A DNA stretch of 64,000 nt from Mannheimia varigena (GTDB lineage Bacteria; Pseudomonadota; Gammaproteobacteria; Enterobacterales; Pasteurellaceae). The notes beneath the pieces are model-generated. The model was not told where the DNA came from. It made no database searches and saw nothing but the letters and a program-made list of their open reading frames with translations. Shown piece after piece: positions 16,208-25,712 of this stretch; the first letter of the stretch is position 1; the number at the start of each line of letters is the position of its first letter. The stretch spans positions 1-64,000 of the forward strand of contig NZ_CP016226.1 in NCBI RefSeq assembly GCF_013377235.1, given 5' to 3'. The position numbers were made by a program, and so were the translations under genes.

Positions 16208-17149
16208 ATGAGTGAGAAAAAACAGCTACCTCCGTTTGATAAAAAGTTTTTACATCCAAGGTATTGGGGACTATGGATTGTTTTAGGCGTTTTTAAGCTA
16301 ATTTTGTGCTTACCTTATCCTATGCTAGTCAAGATTGGTTTGAGCTTAGGAAAATTATTTACAAAATTAGGCTTTGGAAAACGCAGAATGCGCATTGCTC
16401 GTCGTAATTTAGAGCTATGTTTTCCTCATTATTCTACAGAGCAGATTGAAACTTTAGTGCAAGAAAATACGAAATCGGTTGGAATGGCTATTATTGAAAC
16501 GGGGATGGCATGGTTTTGGTCTGATAAGCGTATCCTTAAATGGTCAAAAGTTGAAGGTGTTGAGCATTTGGAGCAAAAAAACGATGATGAGGGGATTTTA
16601 CTTGTCGGTGTTCACTTTTTAACGTTGGAGCTAGGTGCAAGAATTATTGGCTTGCATCATCAGGGAATTGGTGTTTATCGCCCAAATGATAATCCACTAT
16701 TAGATTGGATTCAATTTAGAGGGCGTATCCGCTCTAATAAAGCGATGCTTGATCGTAAAGATGTGCGCGGTATGATCAGAGCATTAAAAAATGGTGAGAT
16801 GATTTGGTATGCTCCAGATCACGATTATGGTAGACGTAATAGTGTTTTTGTACCTTTTTTTGCCGTAGAAGAAACTTGTACTACTGCAGGTAGCTATATG
16901 TTGTTGCGTTCGGCTCCTAAAGCCTTAGTTATTCCGTTTAGTCCTATTCGTAACGTTGATTATTCAGGCTATACATTAAAAATTAGTCCGCCGGTAGATT
17001 TTAGTGGGTGCCAAAATGAAGTAGAAACGGCGATTTTAATGAATAAGGTAGTTGAATGCGAAATTATGAAGGCACCACCACAATATATGTGGCTGCATCG
17101 TCGTTTTAAAACTCGTCCGAATGAAAATGATAAAAGTCTTTATGATTAA
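16208..17149 (+). CDS. lpxL: Lipid A lauroyl-type acyltransferase LpxL (HtrB)
   Basis: This inner-membrane enzyme adds a secondary acyl chain to Kdo2-lipid IVA. The 313-residue sequence aligns throughout with E. coli LpxL: HPRYWGLWIVLGVFKLI with the N-terminal membrane anchor, RNLELCFP, ETGMAWFW, then the H-x4-E/D-type catalytic motif VHFLTLELGAR. GVYRPNDNPLLDWIQ, LDRKDVRGMI, WYAPDHDYG and the C-terminal MWLHRRFKTRP follow. Similarity to LpxM is lower. It has its own good promoter and stands alone. Confidence 0.93.
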   Translation: MSEKKQLPPFDKKFLHPRYWGLWIVLGVFKLILCLPYPMLVKIGLSLGKLFTKLGFGKRRMRIARRNLELCFPHYSTEQIETLVQENTKSVGMAIIETGMAWFWSDKRILKWSKVEGVEHLEQKNDDEGILLVGVHFLTLELGARIIGLHHQGIGVYRPNDNPLLDWIQFRGRIRSNKAMLDRKDVRGMIRALKNGEMIWYAPDHDYGRRNSVFVPFFAVEETCTTAGSYMLLRSAPKALVIPFSPIRNVDYSGYTLKISPPVDFSGCQNEVETAILMNKVVECEIMKAPPQYMWLHRRFKTRPNENDKSLYD

Positions 17150-17249
17150 TTTGTTTGAAATAATTGTAAAAAGTACTTGCATATTTGAGCTGAATTTTGC
17201 AATCTAGCAACAATATATTAAACATAAGAAAAAAATACAGGAGATGATT

Positions 17250-18137
17250 ATGACTACCCCCTTATTTCACGGTAGTATCGTGGCTTTAGTAACTCCAATG
17301 ACTCACGGTGAAGTAGATTATCAAGATCTAAAAAAATTAATTGAATATCATATTCAAGCAGGCTCTCACGGTATAGTCTCTGTTGGGACAACGGGTGAAT
17401 CAACCACTTTGAGTATTGATGAGAATGTTAAAGTTATTAAGAAAACGGTTGAGTTTGCAGATGGCCGTATTCCTGTTATTGCAGGTACAGGTTCAAATGC
17501 AACGAGCGAAGCAATCACAATGACTAAGTTGTTAGCGAATAGCGGGGTTGCAGGTTGCTTAAGTGTAGTACCTTACTACAATAAACCGACCCAAGAAGGA
17601 ATGTATTTACATTATAAAGCGATTGCGGAAAGCACGGATCTTCCACAGATTCTTTATAACGTACCTGGTCGTACTGGAAGTGACCTAAAACCTGAGACGA
17701 TTGGTCGTTTAGCTAAAATTGAAAATATCGTTGCAGTTAAAGAAGCGACAGGTGATTTGAGCCGTTTGCCATTAATTAAACAATTAGCAGGAGATGACTT
17801 CATCTTCTTAAGCGGTGATGATGCAACTGGCTTTGAATCAATGAAACAAGGCGGTCAGGGCGTTATTTCTGTAACGAATAATGTAGCAGCAGCAGATATG
17901 GCAAAAATGTGTGAATTGGCATTAGCGGGCAAATTTGATGAAGCTGAAGCGATGAATAATCGCTTAATGGCACTTCATCATGATCTATTCGTAGAGTCTA
18001 ATCCGATTCCTGTAAAATGGGCCGCCTATAAATTAGGTTTAATTTCTGAGCCTCATTTGCGTCTACCCCTTACGACATTATCTGAATCAGCTCAACCTAA
18101 GGTGTTAAAAGCATTGCAACAAGCAGGTCTAATTTAA
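17250..18137 (+). CDS. dapA: 4-hydroxy-tetrahydrodipicolinate synthase
   Basis: DapA condenses pyruvate with aspartate semialdehyde in the lysine/diaminopimelate pathway. The ATG at 17250 lies 6 nt past GGAG (17240-17243). The in-frame ATG at 17244 overlaps that Shine-Dalgarno and would add two residues. From 17250 the product is 295 residues, with GTTGESTTL, the tyrosine motif YNVPGRTGSDL and the Schiff-base lysine in VAVKEATGDLSR near residue 160. The length is standard. No lysine riboswitch is apparent in the 100-bp upstream spacer. Confidence 0.95.
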   Translation: MTTPLFHGSIVALVTPMTHGEVDYQDLKKLIEYHIQAGSHGIVSVGTTGESTTLSIDENVKVIKKTVEFADGRIPVIAGTGSNATSEAITMTKLLANSGVAGCLSVVPYYNKPTQEGMYLHYKAIAESTDLPQILYNVPGRTGSDLKPETIGRLAKIENIVAVKEATGDLSRLPLIKQLAGDDFIFLSGDDATGFESMKQGGQGVISVTNNVAAADMAKMCELALAGKFDEAEAMNNRLMALHHDLFVESNPIPVKWAAYKLGLISEPHLRLPLTTLSESAQPKVLKALQQAGLI

Positions 18138-18158
18138 GAATTTTTGCAAAATAGTTAT

Positions 18159-18188
18159 AAAACCGGTTATTTAATTAACCGGTTTTTT
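18159..18188 (+). terminator. Terminator after dapA
   Basis: AAAACCGGTTA pairs with TAACCGGTTTT (18159-18169 with 18176-18186) around a 6-nt loop, followed by T residues. It is a strong intrinsic terminator. Confidence 0.88.
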
Positions 18189-18303
18189 ATTTGTATAAAT
18201 TAGAAAATATATAAATGATAATATGCTGCATTTCTTTGATTTAGATAAACTTTTATTCTGTTTGTTTGATTATTGTGCAGATAAAATACTATTTTTTCTG
18301 TTT

Positions 18304-18320
18304 TTGATAGATGTATCACA
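18304..18320 (+). promoter_or_regulatory. Palindrome upstream of sdaC (possible operator)
   Basis: TGATA-GATG-TATCA sits about 90 bp before the sdaC start, and TATCACA extends the right half. It resembles only a degraded CRP site (right half TCACA good, left half poor). The 220-bp spacer has no other feature I can support. Confidence 0.25.
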
Positions 18321-18406
18321 AATTTAAAAAAATCAGGTTGTTTTCCTTATGATGAACGCCATAATAGTGCTGCTTTTGGATTTAGATAATAGCTAAGGAG
18401 AATATT

Positions 18407-19633
18407 ATGGCTAAGCCATCCCAACGTTTTTCTCTTACTTGGGTACTTAATTTATTTGGTACGGCAGTAGGAGCAGGTGTTTTATTTCTACCGATTAATG
18501 CCGGTATGGGTGGGTTTTATCCACTTATTGTGATGACTTTGCTAGTAGGGCCGATGACCTATTTGGCTCACCGTGGGTTAACTCGTTTTGTACTTTCCTC
18601 AAAAAATAAGGGTAGTGATATTACCTCTGTTGTGCGTGAACATTTTGGTGAGAGGGCAGGTAAATTAATTACTTTACTCTATTTCTTTGCGATTTTTCCT
18701 ATTCTATTAATTTATGGCGTAGGTATTACTAATACGGTAAGCTCATTTATGGAAAATCAGCTTGCTATTACACCGCCACCGAGAGTGGTATTATCATTCA
18801 TTTTAATTGCATTAATGATCGGCGTAATGTTATTAAATGAAGAGGTTATGCTAAAAATTACGACCTGGTTAGTTTATCCATTAGTTTTAATTTTATTTGG
18901 TTTATCTGTTTATTTAATTCCTCAATGGAATACAGCAGCGTTACAGCAAATGCCAACGACAGGTGATTTTTTAACAACACTTTGGTTGACTATTCCTGTG
19001 CTTGTGTTTGCATTTAACCATTCACCTGCAATATCATCTTTTGCCCTTTCTCAACAAAAACATTACCAAGATGAGATTAAAGCAGAAATTGAATCTGGAA
19101 AAGTGCTACGTTCAACAGCGTGTATTCTAGTGCTATTCGTGATGTTTTTTGTGTTTAGTTGTGTACTTACGCTAACACCAGCAGAATTAGCCGAAGCAAA
19201 AGTACAAAATATTTCGATTTTGTCTTACTTAGCAAATAAATTCGATAATCCGATTATTTCCTATTTCGGACCATTAGTGGCGTTTTTGGCGATTGGTAGC
19301 TCATTCTTCGGGCATTATTTAGGAGCTCGTGAGGGATTAGAAGGTTTGGTGAATCAAATGCGTGAAGAACCGATTGAACCGAACAAATTCCGAAAAATTA
19401 CCGCTGTTACGTTCTTAGTCATTTTATGGATTGTAGCAACTATTAACCCAAGTATCTTAGGTTTTATTGAGAGCTTAGGTGGTCCAATTATTGCGATGAT
19501 TTTATTCATTATGCCGGTGTATGCAGTTTACAAAGTGCCAGCCCTTGCTCGCTTTAAAAATGAATTTGGACAGATTTTTGTATTTGTTATGGGCTGTATT
19601 GCGATTTCAGCCATTGTGTACGGATTACTCTAA
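18407..19633 (+). CDS. sdaC: Serine transporter SdaC
   Basis: SdaC is a proton-coupled serine importer of the hydroxy/aromatic amino acid permease family. The 408-residue protein is about eleven hydrophobic segments long, with the family N-terminus WVLNLFGTAVGAGVLFLPINAG and conserved VFAFNHSPAISSF in the middle. It is slightly shorter than E. coli SdaC (429 aa). sdaA follows after 43 bp on the same strand, so uptake and deamination of serine are probably coexpressed, as in E. coli sdaCB. Confidence 0.93.
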   Translation: MAKPSQRFSLTWVLNLFGTAVGAGVLFLPINAGMGGFYPLIVMTLLVGPMTYLAHRGLTRFVLSSKNKGSDITSVVREHFGERAGKLITLLYFFAIFPILLIYGVGITNTVSSFMENQLAITPPPRVVLSFILIALMIGVMLLNEEVMLKITTWLVYPLVLILFGLSVYLIPQWNTAALQQMPTTGDFLTTLWLTIPVLVFAFNHSPAISSFALSQQKHYQDEIKAEIESGKVLRSTACILVLFVMFFVFSCVLTLTPAELAEAKVQNISILSYLANKFDNPIISYFGPLVAFLAIGSSFFGHYLGAREGLEGLVNQMREEPIEPNKFRKITAVTFLVILWIVATINPSILGFIESLGGPIIAMILFIMPVYAVYKVPALARFKNEFGQIFVFVMGCIAISAIVYGLL

Positions 19634-19676
19634 TCCGAGTAAAATACACTTTTGATTTTATTGTGGATGCGTATTT

Positions 19677-21053
19677 ATGATTAGCGTATTTGATATGTTT
19701 AAAGTGGGAATTGGACCTTCCAGTTCCCACACTGTTGGACCAATGAAAGCGGCAAAAGAATTTGTTGATGAATTACAAAATCGCAAATTTTTAGCAAAAA
19801 TTGACCGCTTGAAGGTTGACGTTTATGGCTCGCTATCCTTAACAGGGCGTGGACATAATACCGATATCGCCATTATTATGGGGCTAATGGGTTATTTGCC
19901 ACATAATGTGGATATTGAGCGTATTGATAACACCATTGAAAGTTTAAAACAAAATAAGCAATTAGTTATTGCAGAAAGCAGTGATGAACCTAAGCAGATT
20001 CAATTTGATTTTTTTGAGGATATGCCATTTCATAATGATTTCTTACCGCTACACGAAAATGGCGTGAAGTTCACGGCTTTAAGTGGCGAAGAAATCTTAT
20101 TTGAAAACACTTATTACTCAATTGGTGGTGGATTTATTGTTGATGAGGCAAATTTTGAAAAGGTCAAGGAGAGTGATGTCTCTGTGCCTTTTCCTTATCG
20201 CAATGCGGCTGATTTGCTACGTCATTGTAAAGAGAATGGATTACCTATTTCCTCACTTGTGTGGAAAAATGAGTTAGCACTACGCTCAAAAGAAGAAATT
20301 TCTGATTATCTCGCAATGATTTGGCAAACAATGGAAGCCTGTATTGAACGGGGTGTACATACAGAAGGATTGTTACCCGGTCCACTTAAAGTAGCTCGCC
20401 GAGCTTGTTCATTACGCAGGATGTTAGAGGCTAACAGTAAGTTTAATACAGATCCTATGCAAATTATCGACTGGGTCAATATGTTTGCCCTTGCCGTTAA
20501 TGAGGAAAATGCAGCAGGCGGACGAGTGGTAACCGCTCCAACTAATGGTGCTTGTGGAATTGTGCCTGCGGTATTAGCTTATTATCAGAAATTTATCGCC
20601 CAGCTTAACCAAGAAACAATTGAGCGTTATTTACTCACAACCAGTGTGATAGGTTCTCTTTACAAAATGAATGCATCGATTTCTGGGGCAGAAGTAGGGT
20701 GTCAAGGAGAGGTGGGGGTAGCTTGTTCAATGGCAGCAGCAGGGCTTACTGAAATTATGGGCGGTAGTGCAGAACAAGTTTGTATGGCGGCAGAAATTGC
20801 GATGGAACATAATCTCGGTTTAACTTGTGATCCTGTTGGTGGACAAGTACAAGTACCTTGTATTGAGCGAAATGCGATAGCTTCGGTCAAAGCGATTAAT
20901 GCAAGTCGAATGGCATTACGCCGAACCTCTTCACCACAAGTGAGTTTAGATAAAGTGATCGAAACGATGTATGAAACAGGTCGGGATATGAACGCAAAAT
21001 ACCGTGAAACTTCAACGGGCGGTCTAGCGATTAAAGTCTTACCCTGTGATTAA
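19677..21053 (+). CDS. sdaA: L-serine ammonia-lyase (iron-sulfur type)
   Basis: The enzyme deaminates L-serine to pyruvate and ammonia. The 458-residue single-chain form has the beta-like domain first (SVFDMFKVGIGPSSSHTVGPM) and the alpha-like catalytic domain after. The [4Fe-4S] ligands are visible in TNGACGIVP, GCQGEVGVACSMAAAG and LTCDPVGGQVQVPCIERN. E. coli SdaA is 454 residues. The pairing with sdaC gives a serine-catabolic unit. A bidirectional terminator separates it from convergent purH. Confidence 0.95.
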   Translation: MISVFDMFKVGIGPSSSHTVGPMKAAKEFVDELQNRKFLAKIDRLKVDVYGSLSLTGRGHNTDIAIIMGLMGYLPHNVDIERIDNTIESLKQNKQLVIAESSDEPKQIQFDFFEDMPFHNDFLPLHENGVKFTALSGEEILFENTYYSIGGGFIVDEANFEKVKESDVSVPFPYRNAADLLRHCKENGLPISSLVWKNELALRSKEEISDYLAMIWQTMEACIERGVHTEGLLPGPLKVARRACSLRRMLEANSKFNTDPMQIIDWVNMFALAVNEENAAGGRVVTAPTNGACGIVPAVLAYYQKFIAQLNQETIERYLLTTSVIGSLYKMNASISGAEVGCQGEVGVACSMAAAGLTEIMGGSAEQVCMAAEIAMEHNLGLTCDPVGGQVQVPCIERNAIASVKAINASRMALRRTSSPQVSLDKVIETMYETGRDMNAKYRETSTGGLAIKVLPCD

Positions 21054-21059
21054 ATAAGC

Positions 21060-21090
21060 AAAGGCTATCTTTTAACAAGATAGCCTTTTA
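21060..21090. terminator. Bidirectional terminator between sdaA and purH
   Basis: AAAGGCTATCTT pairs with AAGATAGCCTTTT around a 5-nt loop (about 21060-21088). T residues on the right and A residues on the left let it serve both convergent genes. Confidence 0.85.
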
Positions 21091-21103
21091 GTTTAACTAA
21101 ATA

Positions 21104-22693
21104 TTAATGACGGAAATGTCTCATTCCTGTTAATACCATCGCCATACCGTGTTCGTTTGCCGCATCAATTACTTCTTGATCACGCATTGAACCGCCTGGG
21201 TGGATAACACAAGTAATGCCGACTTTCGCCGCTGCATCAATACCATCACGGAATGGGAAGAAAGCATCAGATGCCATCACGCAACCAGCCACTTGCAAGC
21301 CTTCATCTTCCGCTTTAATACCCGCAATTTTCGCTGAATAGACACGGCTCATTTGACCTGCACCGATGCCGATGGTTTGACCGTCTTTCGCATACACAAT
21401 CGCGTTTGATTTCACATATTTTGCGACTTTCCAGCAGAATAATAAATCTTTCAATTCCGCTTCGGTTGGTTTGCGTTCAGACACCACTTGTAAATCGTCT
21501 AACGAAACTGAACCTTGATCCGCATCTTGCACCAATAAGCCACCGTTCACACGTTTGTAATCTAAACGTTTTTCTGCTTGGCTGAATTCACCGCACTCTA
21601 ACACTCGCACGTTTTTCTTCTTCGCCAATGCTTCTTTTGCTGCTTCGGAAATTGTTGGAGCGATGATCACTTCTACAAATTGACGTTCTGCAATAGTTTG
21701 TGCTGTTTCACCGTCTAGCTCACGGTTAAAGGCGATAATACCGCCGAAAGCAGAAGTTGGGTCAGTTTGGTAGGCACGGTTATAGGCTTCTAAAATATCT
21801 TTGCCTAACGCTACACCACAAGGGTTAGCGTGTTTCACAATCACGCAAGCCGGTTCAGCAAATTCTTTTACGCACTCAAGGGCAGCATCGGTGTCGGCAA
21901 TATTGTTGTAAGACAAGGCTTTGCCTTGAAGCTGTTTTGCGGTAGAAATGGAGGCTTCTTTCACTTCATTTTCCACATAGAACGCCGCATTTTGGTGAGC
22001 ATTTTCACCGTAACGCATAGTTTGTTTACGCACAAAATTCAAGTTTAATGTACGTGGGAATTGACCGCAAACTTGGGTTAAATCTTCTTCCTCAGCCCTT
22101 TGGTAAGGCGGTACTTTTTGCCCGAAGTAGTTGGCGATCATTGAATCGTATTGTGCAGTATGCTCAAAGGCTTTGATTGCTAAGTTGAAACGGGTTTCTA
22201 AGGTTAAACTGTTTTGGTTTTGATCCATTTCGGCAAGGATTGCATCAAAATCGTTATTATTCACCACAATCGCTACATCTTTATGGTTTTTCGCCGCAGA
22301 GCGCACCATTGTTGGACCGCCGATGTCGATATTTTCCACCGCATCTTCCAAAGTACAATTCGGTTTTGCCACCGTTGCCGCAAACGGATATAGATTTACC
22401 ACCACCATATCAATACGTTCAATGCCGTGTTGGTTCATAATTTCATCATCAGTACCACGGCGACCTAAAATCCCACCGTGTACTTTCGGGTGAAGGGTTT
22501 TTACACGACCGTCCATCATTTCAGGGAAGCCTGTGTAGTCAGATACTTCCGTTACAGCTAAGCCGGCTTCTGCTAATAATTTTGCCGTACCGCCTGTAGA
22601 AAGTAATTTTACACCACGAGCGGCAAGCCCTTGTGCAAATTCGACAATGCCTTTTTTATCAGACACACTTAATAACGCTTGTTGAATCGCCAT
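21104..22693 (-). CDS. purH: Bifunctional AICAR transformylase/IMP cyclohydrolase
   Basis: PurH performs the last two steps to IMP. The start at 22693 (MAIQQALLSVSDKKGIVEF) gives 529 residues, exactly the E. coli length; upstream in-frame codons to 22858 add 55 residues with no family similarity. The N-terminal MGS-like cyclohydrolase domain has LLSTGGTAKLL and TGFPEMMDGRVKTLHP. The transformylase domain has the catalytic lysine-histidine in VKHANPCGVA and ends in TCVIHPGGSMRDQEVIDAA and GMRHFRH. A PurR-type box lies 58 bp upstream of the start. Confidence 0.96.
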   Translation of the reverse strand: MAIQQALLSVSDKKGIVEFAQGLAARGVKLLSTGGTAKLLAEAGLAVTEVSDYTGFPEMMDGRVKTLHPKVHGGILGRRGTDDEIMNQHGIERIDMVVVNLYPFAATVAKPNCTLEDAVENIDIGGPTMVRSAAKNHKDVAIVVNNNDFDAILAEMDQNQNSLTLETRFNLAIKAFEHTAQYDSMIANYFGQKVPPYQRAEEEDLTQVCGQFPRTLNLNFVRKQTMRYGENAHQNAAFYVENEVKEASISTAKQLQGKALSYNNIADTDAALECVKEFAEPACVIVKHANPCGVALGKDILEAYNRAYQTDPTSAFGGIIAFNRELDGETAQTIAERQFVEVIIAPTISEAAKEALAKKKNVRVLECGEFSQAEKRLDYKRVNGGLLVQDADQGSVSLDDLQVVSERKPTEAELKDLLFCWKVAKYVKSNAIVYAKDGQTIGIGAGQMSRVYSAKIAGIKAEDEGLQVAGCVMASDAFFPFRDGIDAAAKVGITCVIHPGGSMRDQEVIDAANEHGMAMVLTGMRHFRH

Positions 22694-22750
22694 TTTTTCT
22701 AAGTTCCTTAAAATGAGTGTTAAAATGTGAAATAAACGGCGGATATTATA

Positions 22751-22766
22751 AAGCAATCGTTTGCTT
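22751..22766. promoter_or_regulatory. PurR-type operator upstream of purH
   Basis: AAGCAATCGTTTGCTT matches the PUR box ACGCAAACGTTTGCTT at 14 of 16 positions, with the central CG conserved. It lies between purH and the divergent GNAT gene, where a repressor would block purH transcription. The purR gene is not in the window. Confidence 0.65.
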
Positions 22767-22869
22767 TTTTCATCTGCAAGCGGTCGAATTTGCATAATTT
22801 TTTGCAAAAACAACCGCTTGTATCCACAGTTAAACTGCGTAAAATAAAGCCTAAACAACAGGGGGATTT

Positions 22870-23139
22870 ATGATTAAACACAATCTTGATAATTTTGAAT
22901 TTGCGTATATTGATGAAAGCGGAGTAAAAGCCGGCACATTGCGTTACCGCTACATCAAAGACAATGTGATTGACGCTTACACTACAAGGGTTGATGAAGC
23001 CTTTCAAGGCAAGGGCATTGCAGGCGAGTTATATAACGCCTTAATTGCTTTTGCTCAAGAAAAAGCATTAAAAATTAAGCCGAGCTGCAGCTATATTGAG
23101 GTAAAAATGCAGCGAAACCATCGAGAGTTGATTGCTTAG
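22870..23139 (+). CDS. Small GNAT-family N-acetyltransferase (YjdJ-like)
   Basis: The 89-residue protein matches the compact, single-motif GNAT group (YjdJ/NATD1 type). It has an N-terminal strand pair (AGTLRYRYIKDNVIDAYTTRV) followed by the acetyl-CoA loop EAFQGKGIAGELYNALIAFAQEK, and then PSCSYIEVKMQRN with the conserved cysteine-serine-tyrosine. A GGGGG Shine-Dalgarno precedes the ATG. It is divergent from purH and shares its control region. The substrate is unknown. Confidence 0.85.
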   Translation: MIKHNLDNFEFAYIDESGVKAGTLRYRYIKDNVIDAYTTRVDEAFQGKGIAGELYNALIAFAQEKALKIKPSCSYIEVKMQRNHRELIA

Positions 23140-23204
23140 AGAATAACAAGCGGTCGTAAAATACTGAAAATTTACGACCGTTTGTGTTTTAATGATGATA
23201 TTAA

Positions 23205-24650
23205 TTATTCATTAAACAACGCCATATAAAACCGATTTTCAAAGGTGTTCAGTGGAGCTCGTTTCGTTTTACTTTCCAGCTCGCCTGTGGAATAACCACT
23301 AATAAATTGCACGAAGGCAATTTGCTCACCACGTGCATTTTTCATAAAGCCGGCAAGGTTATAAACACCCTTTAATGCCCCTGTTTTGGCAATCAGATTT
23401 TTCGCCAGCGGTTCGGTGGAAATTGAACCTCTACCTGAAATTGTGCCATCTACGCCTGCAATTGGGAAGGTTTCAAATAAATGTAATGTATCTTCATTTT
23501 GGGCGATATATTCAAGGGTTTCTAACATCGTTTGGCTACTTATTTGATTATGGCGGGAAAGCCCTGAACCATCAGCAACAACGCTATTTTTAAAATTAAT
23601 ATTGGCTTTTGATTTTAACAGTTGTCGAATCACATAACTGCCTAATTGGAAAGAAGCTGGGCGATTATGCTGTTTATTGGCAACGGTTCTGAACAACGCA
23701 TCGGCAATTTGGTTGTCCGATTTTTTCATCATTTTTTTAAGTAATACAGGCAATGGTTCTGAATAGTGCTCGGCTAATACTGTGCCTGCTTGCGGTGTTA
23801 AAGGCTCTTTTAGCTGACCGTTAAACTCAATGCCTAGACTTTTCAAATGCTTGTTGATGATATTCGCTCCGTAATTAGTTGGGTCTTGCACGGAGAAACT
23901 TAGCCCAAACGGTTTGGATTGGCGAGCCATACAGCCTTTAATTTGATAGCGATTGTTATCGTGAACCACCACATCAAGTTGGCAAAAAGGGGCTTCTTTG
24001 CTATCTACAACATACGCAGAACTAAACACCTGTACAGGATAGGCAGAAGGCACATCCACTTTGGCAAATTCGCCTATTGGCTGATCGGCATTTAAACTAA
24101 CATAAAAACAATTTCTATCGATATTAATCGCCGCTGGTGGGGCGTTAAAGCACATTGTTAAATCATTCCAAATCCAGCCGGAAGCTTTGTCGTGGCTGGC
24201 AAAAACAGAAGTATCTAAAATTAAATCCCCTTCAATTTTGTTGATACCTTGCTGCTTTAATTTGCTAATTAATTGATAAATTTGACCGCTTGTTAGCTCC
24301 GGATCACCGGTAAAACGGGCAATTAAATTGCCTTTTACCACATCATTTTCTACTTTACCATTGGTCAAAAGAGCAGTTTGAAAGCGAAAATCATCACTTA
24401 AGGTTAATTTTGCGGCTAATGCCGTAAATACTTTCTGAGTGCTTGCCGGTAACATAAAAACATCACTTTGATGCTGTGTGATAATCTGATTAGTGTCTAA
24501 GTTTTTAGCAATAAAACTCACTGAAGTGCCAGCTGGCAAGGTTTGAATGAGTTCTTCAGCATTAATTTCTGCTTGTACAAGGCTTGGAATAAGTAATGTG
24601 GATAAGATAAATTTCTGAAAAAAAGAGCGAGTGGCGTTTTTAAAAATCAT
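23205..24650 (-). CDS. dacB: D-alanyl-D-alanine carboxypeptidase/endopeptidase (PBP4)
   Basis: DacB is a periplasmic class C low-molecular-mass penicillin-binding protein that trims peptidoglycan peptides. The 481-residue precursor has a signal peptide ending near VQA (residue 27). It carries the SxxK serine in PASTQKVF (S70), the SDN motif in MKKSDNQIADALF, and KTG in LIAKTGALKGVYNLAG. The long insert between SxxK and SDN is typical of this class. It is divergent from greA with 96 bp between starts, the same arrangement as in E. coli. Confidence 0.95.
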   Translation of the reverse strand: MIFKNATRSFFQKFILSTLLIPSLVQAEINAEELIQTLPAGTSVSFIAKNLDTNQIITQHQSDVFMLPASTQKVFTALAAKLTLSDDFRFQTALLTNGKVENDVVKGNLIARFTGDPELTSGQIYQLISKLKQQGINKIEGDLILDTSVFASHDKASGWIWNDLTMCFNAPPAAINIDRNCFYVSLNADQPIGEFAKVDVPSAYPVQVFSSAYVVDSKEAPFCQLDVVVHDNNRYQIKGCMARQSKPFGLSFSVQDPTNYGANIINKHLKSLGIEFNGQLKEPLTPQAGTVLAEHYSEPLPVLLKKMMKKSDNQIADALFRTVANKQHNRPASFQLGSYVIRQLLKSKANINFKNSVVADGSGLSRHNQISSQTMLETLEYIAQNEDTLHLFETFPIAGVDGTISGRGSISTEPLAKNLIAKTGALKGVYNLAGFMKNARGEQIAFVQFISGYSTGELESKTKRAPLNTFENRFYMALFNE

Positions 24651-24746
24651 AATAAAAGGGGAGTTGAAATTTTTAGTTAGAAATTGAATAATAGCCCTTT
24701 CAATTTCATTCGTAAACCGATAATTTTTAGTAAGGAAACAGACTTA

Positions 24747-25223
24747 ATGAAACAAATTCCTATGACTGTGCGTGGGGCAGAGCAACTGCGTGAAGAATTG
24801 GATTTTTTGAAAAATGTGCGTCGTCCACAGATTATTGATGCCATTGCAGAAGCCCGTGAACACGGTGATTTAAAAGAGAATGCGGAATATCACGCTGCCC
24901 GTGAGCAACAAGGTTTCTGTGAAGGTCGTATTCAAGAAATTGAGGGTAAATTAGGTAACGCTCAAATTATTGATGTAACAAAAATGACCAACAACGGCAA
25001 AGTGATTTTTGGTGCAACAGTGCAATTAGTGAATGCAGAAACCGATGAAGAAGTAACTTACCGTATCGTAGGTGATGATGAAGCGAATATTAAAGAGGGC
25101 TTAATTTCGGTCAATTCACCGATTGCTCGTGGCTTAGTTGGCAAAGAAGTAGATGATTCCGTCAGCATCACCACACCAGGCGGTAAAGTGGAATTTGATA
25201 TTGTTGGCGTAGAATATATTTAA
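24747..25223 (+). CDS. greA: Transcription elongation factor GreA
   Basis: GreA stimulates transcript cleavage by backtracked RNA polymerase. The start at 24747 (MKQIPMTVRGAEQLREEL) with AAGGAA upstream gives 158 residues, the E. coli length; the longer frame from 24684 uses a TTG and is not conserved. The N-terminal coiled coil contains the acidic tip in EAREHGDLKENAEYHAAREQQ. The C-terminal FKBP-like domain has the PIARGLVGKEVDD segment. Confidence 0.96.
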   Translation: MKQIPMTVRGAEQLREELDFLKNVRRPQIIDAIAEAREHGDLKENAEYHAAREQQGFCEGRIQEIEGKLGNAQIIDVTKMTNNGKVIFGATVQLVNAETDEEVTYRIVGDDEANIKEGLISVNSPIARGLVGKEVDDSVSITTPGGKVEFDIVGVEYI

Positions 25224-25229
25224 TGAGTT

Positions 25230-25257
25230 GTAGGGGCTAATTGCAATTAGCCCCTAC
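25230..25257. terminator. Perfect 28-bp palindrome between greA and ndk
   Basis: GTAGGGGCTAATTG and its exact reverse complement meet without a spacer, giving a 28-bp palindrome between two convergent stops. It can fold on either strand as a terminator-like hairpin and belongs to the GTAGGGG repeat family. Confidence 0.7.
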
Positions 25258-25286
25258 GTTTATCCAAGGTTTATCCCAAGATTAAA

Positions 25287-25703
25287 TTACACAATCTCAC
25301 TCGGTACAAAGAAATAAGCAATTTCACGTTTTGCCGACTCTTCCGAATCTGAACCGTGCACCGAGTTTTCACGGTAGCTTAACGCAAATTTGTCGCGGAT
25401 TGTGCCTTTTTCACGTTTTGCCGGATCTGTTGCTCCCATTAAATCACGGTAATGTTGTACGGCATTTTCGCCTTCTAATACCGCAACCACAATCGGTTCA
25501 CTTGTCATAAATTCCACCAATGGCTCGAAAAATTCTTTGCCTTGATGTTCTGCGTAGAACCCACCTGCTTGTTCTGTGGTTAAATGCAACATTTTCAGTG
25601 CTTTGATTTTTAGTCCGCCTTTTTCAATTTCAGCCAACACTTGCCCGATAAGATTACGTTTGGTCACATCGGGTTTGATGATAGAAAGGGTTTGTTGGAT
25701 CAT
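25287..25703 (-). CDS. ndk: Nucleoside diphosphate kinase
   Basis: Ndk balances NTP and dNTP pools by phosphate exchange through an active-site histidine. The 138-residue protein begins TLSIIKPDVTKRNLIG and has the catalytic histidine in RENSVHGSDSEESAKREI near residue 116. The length is slightly below E. coli Ndk (143). It is 9 nt downstream of metG and is probably cotranscribed with it. Confidence 0.96.
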   Translation of the reverse strand: MIQQTLSIIKPDVTKRNLIGQVLAEIEKGGLKIKALKMLHLTTEQAGGFYAEHQGKEFFEPLVEFMTSEPIVVAVLEGENAVQHYRDLMGATDPAKREKGTIRDKFALSYRENSVHGSDSEESAKREIAYFFVPSEIV

Positions 25704-25712
25704 ACTATTCTC

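Noticed and set aside
17150..17249. Lysine riboswitch upstream of dapA
   Set aside because: The spacer is only 100 bp and AT-rich, without the conserved lysine-riboswitch helices or a terminator before the start codon.
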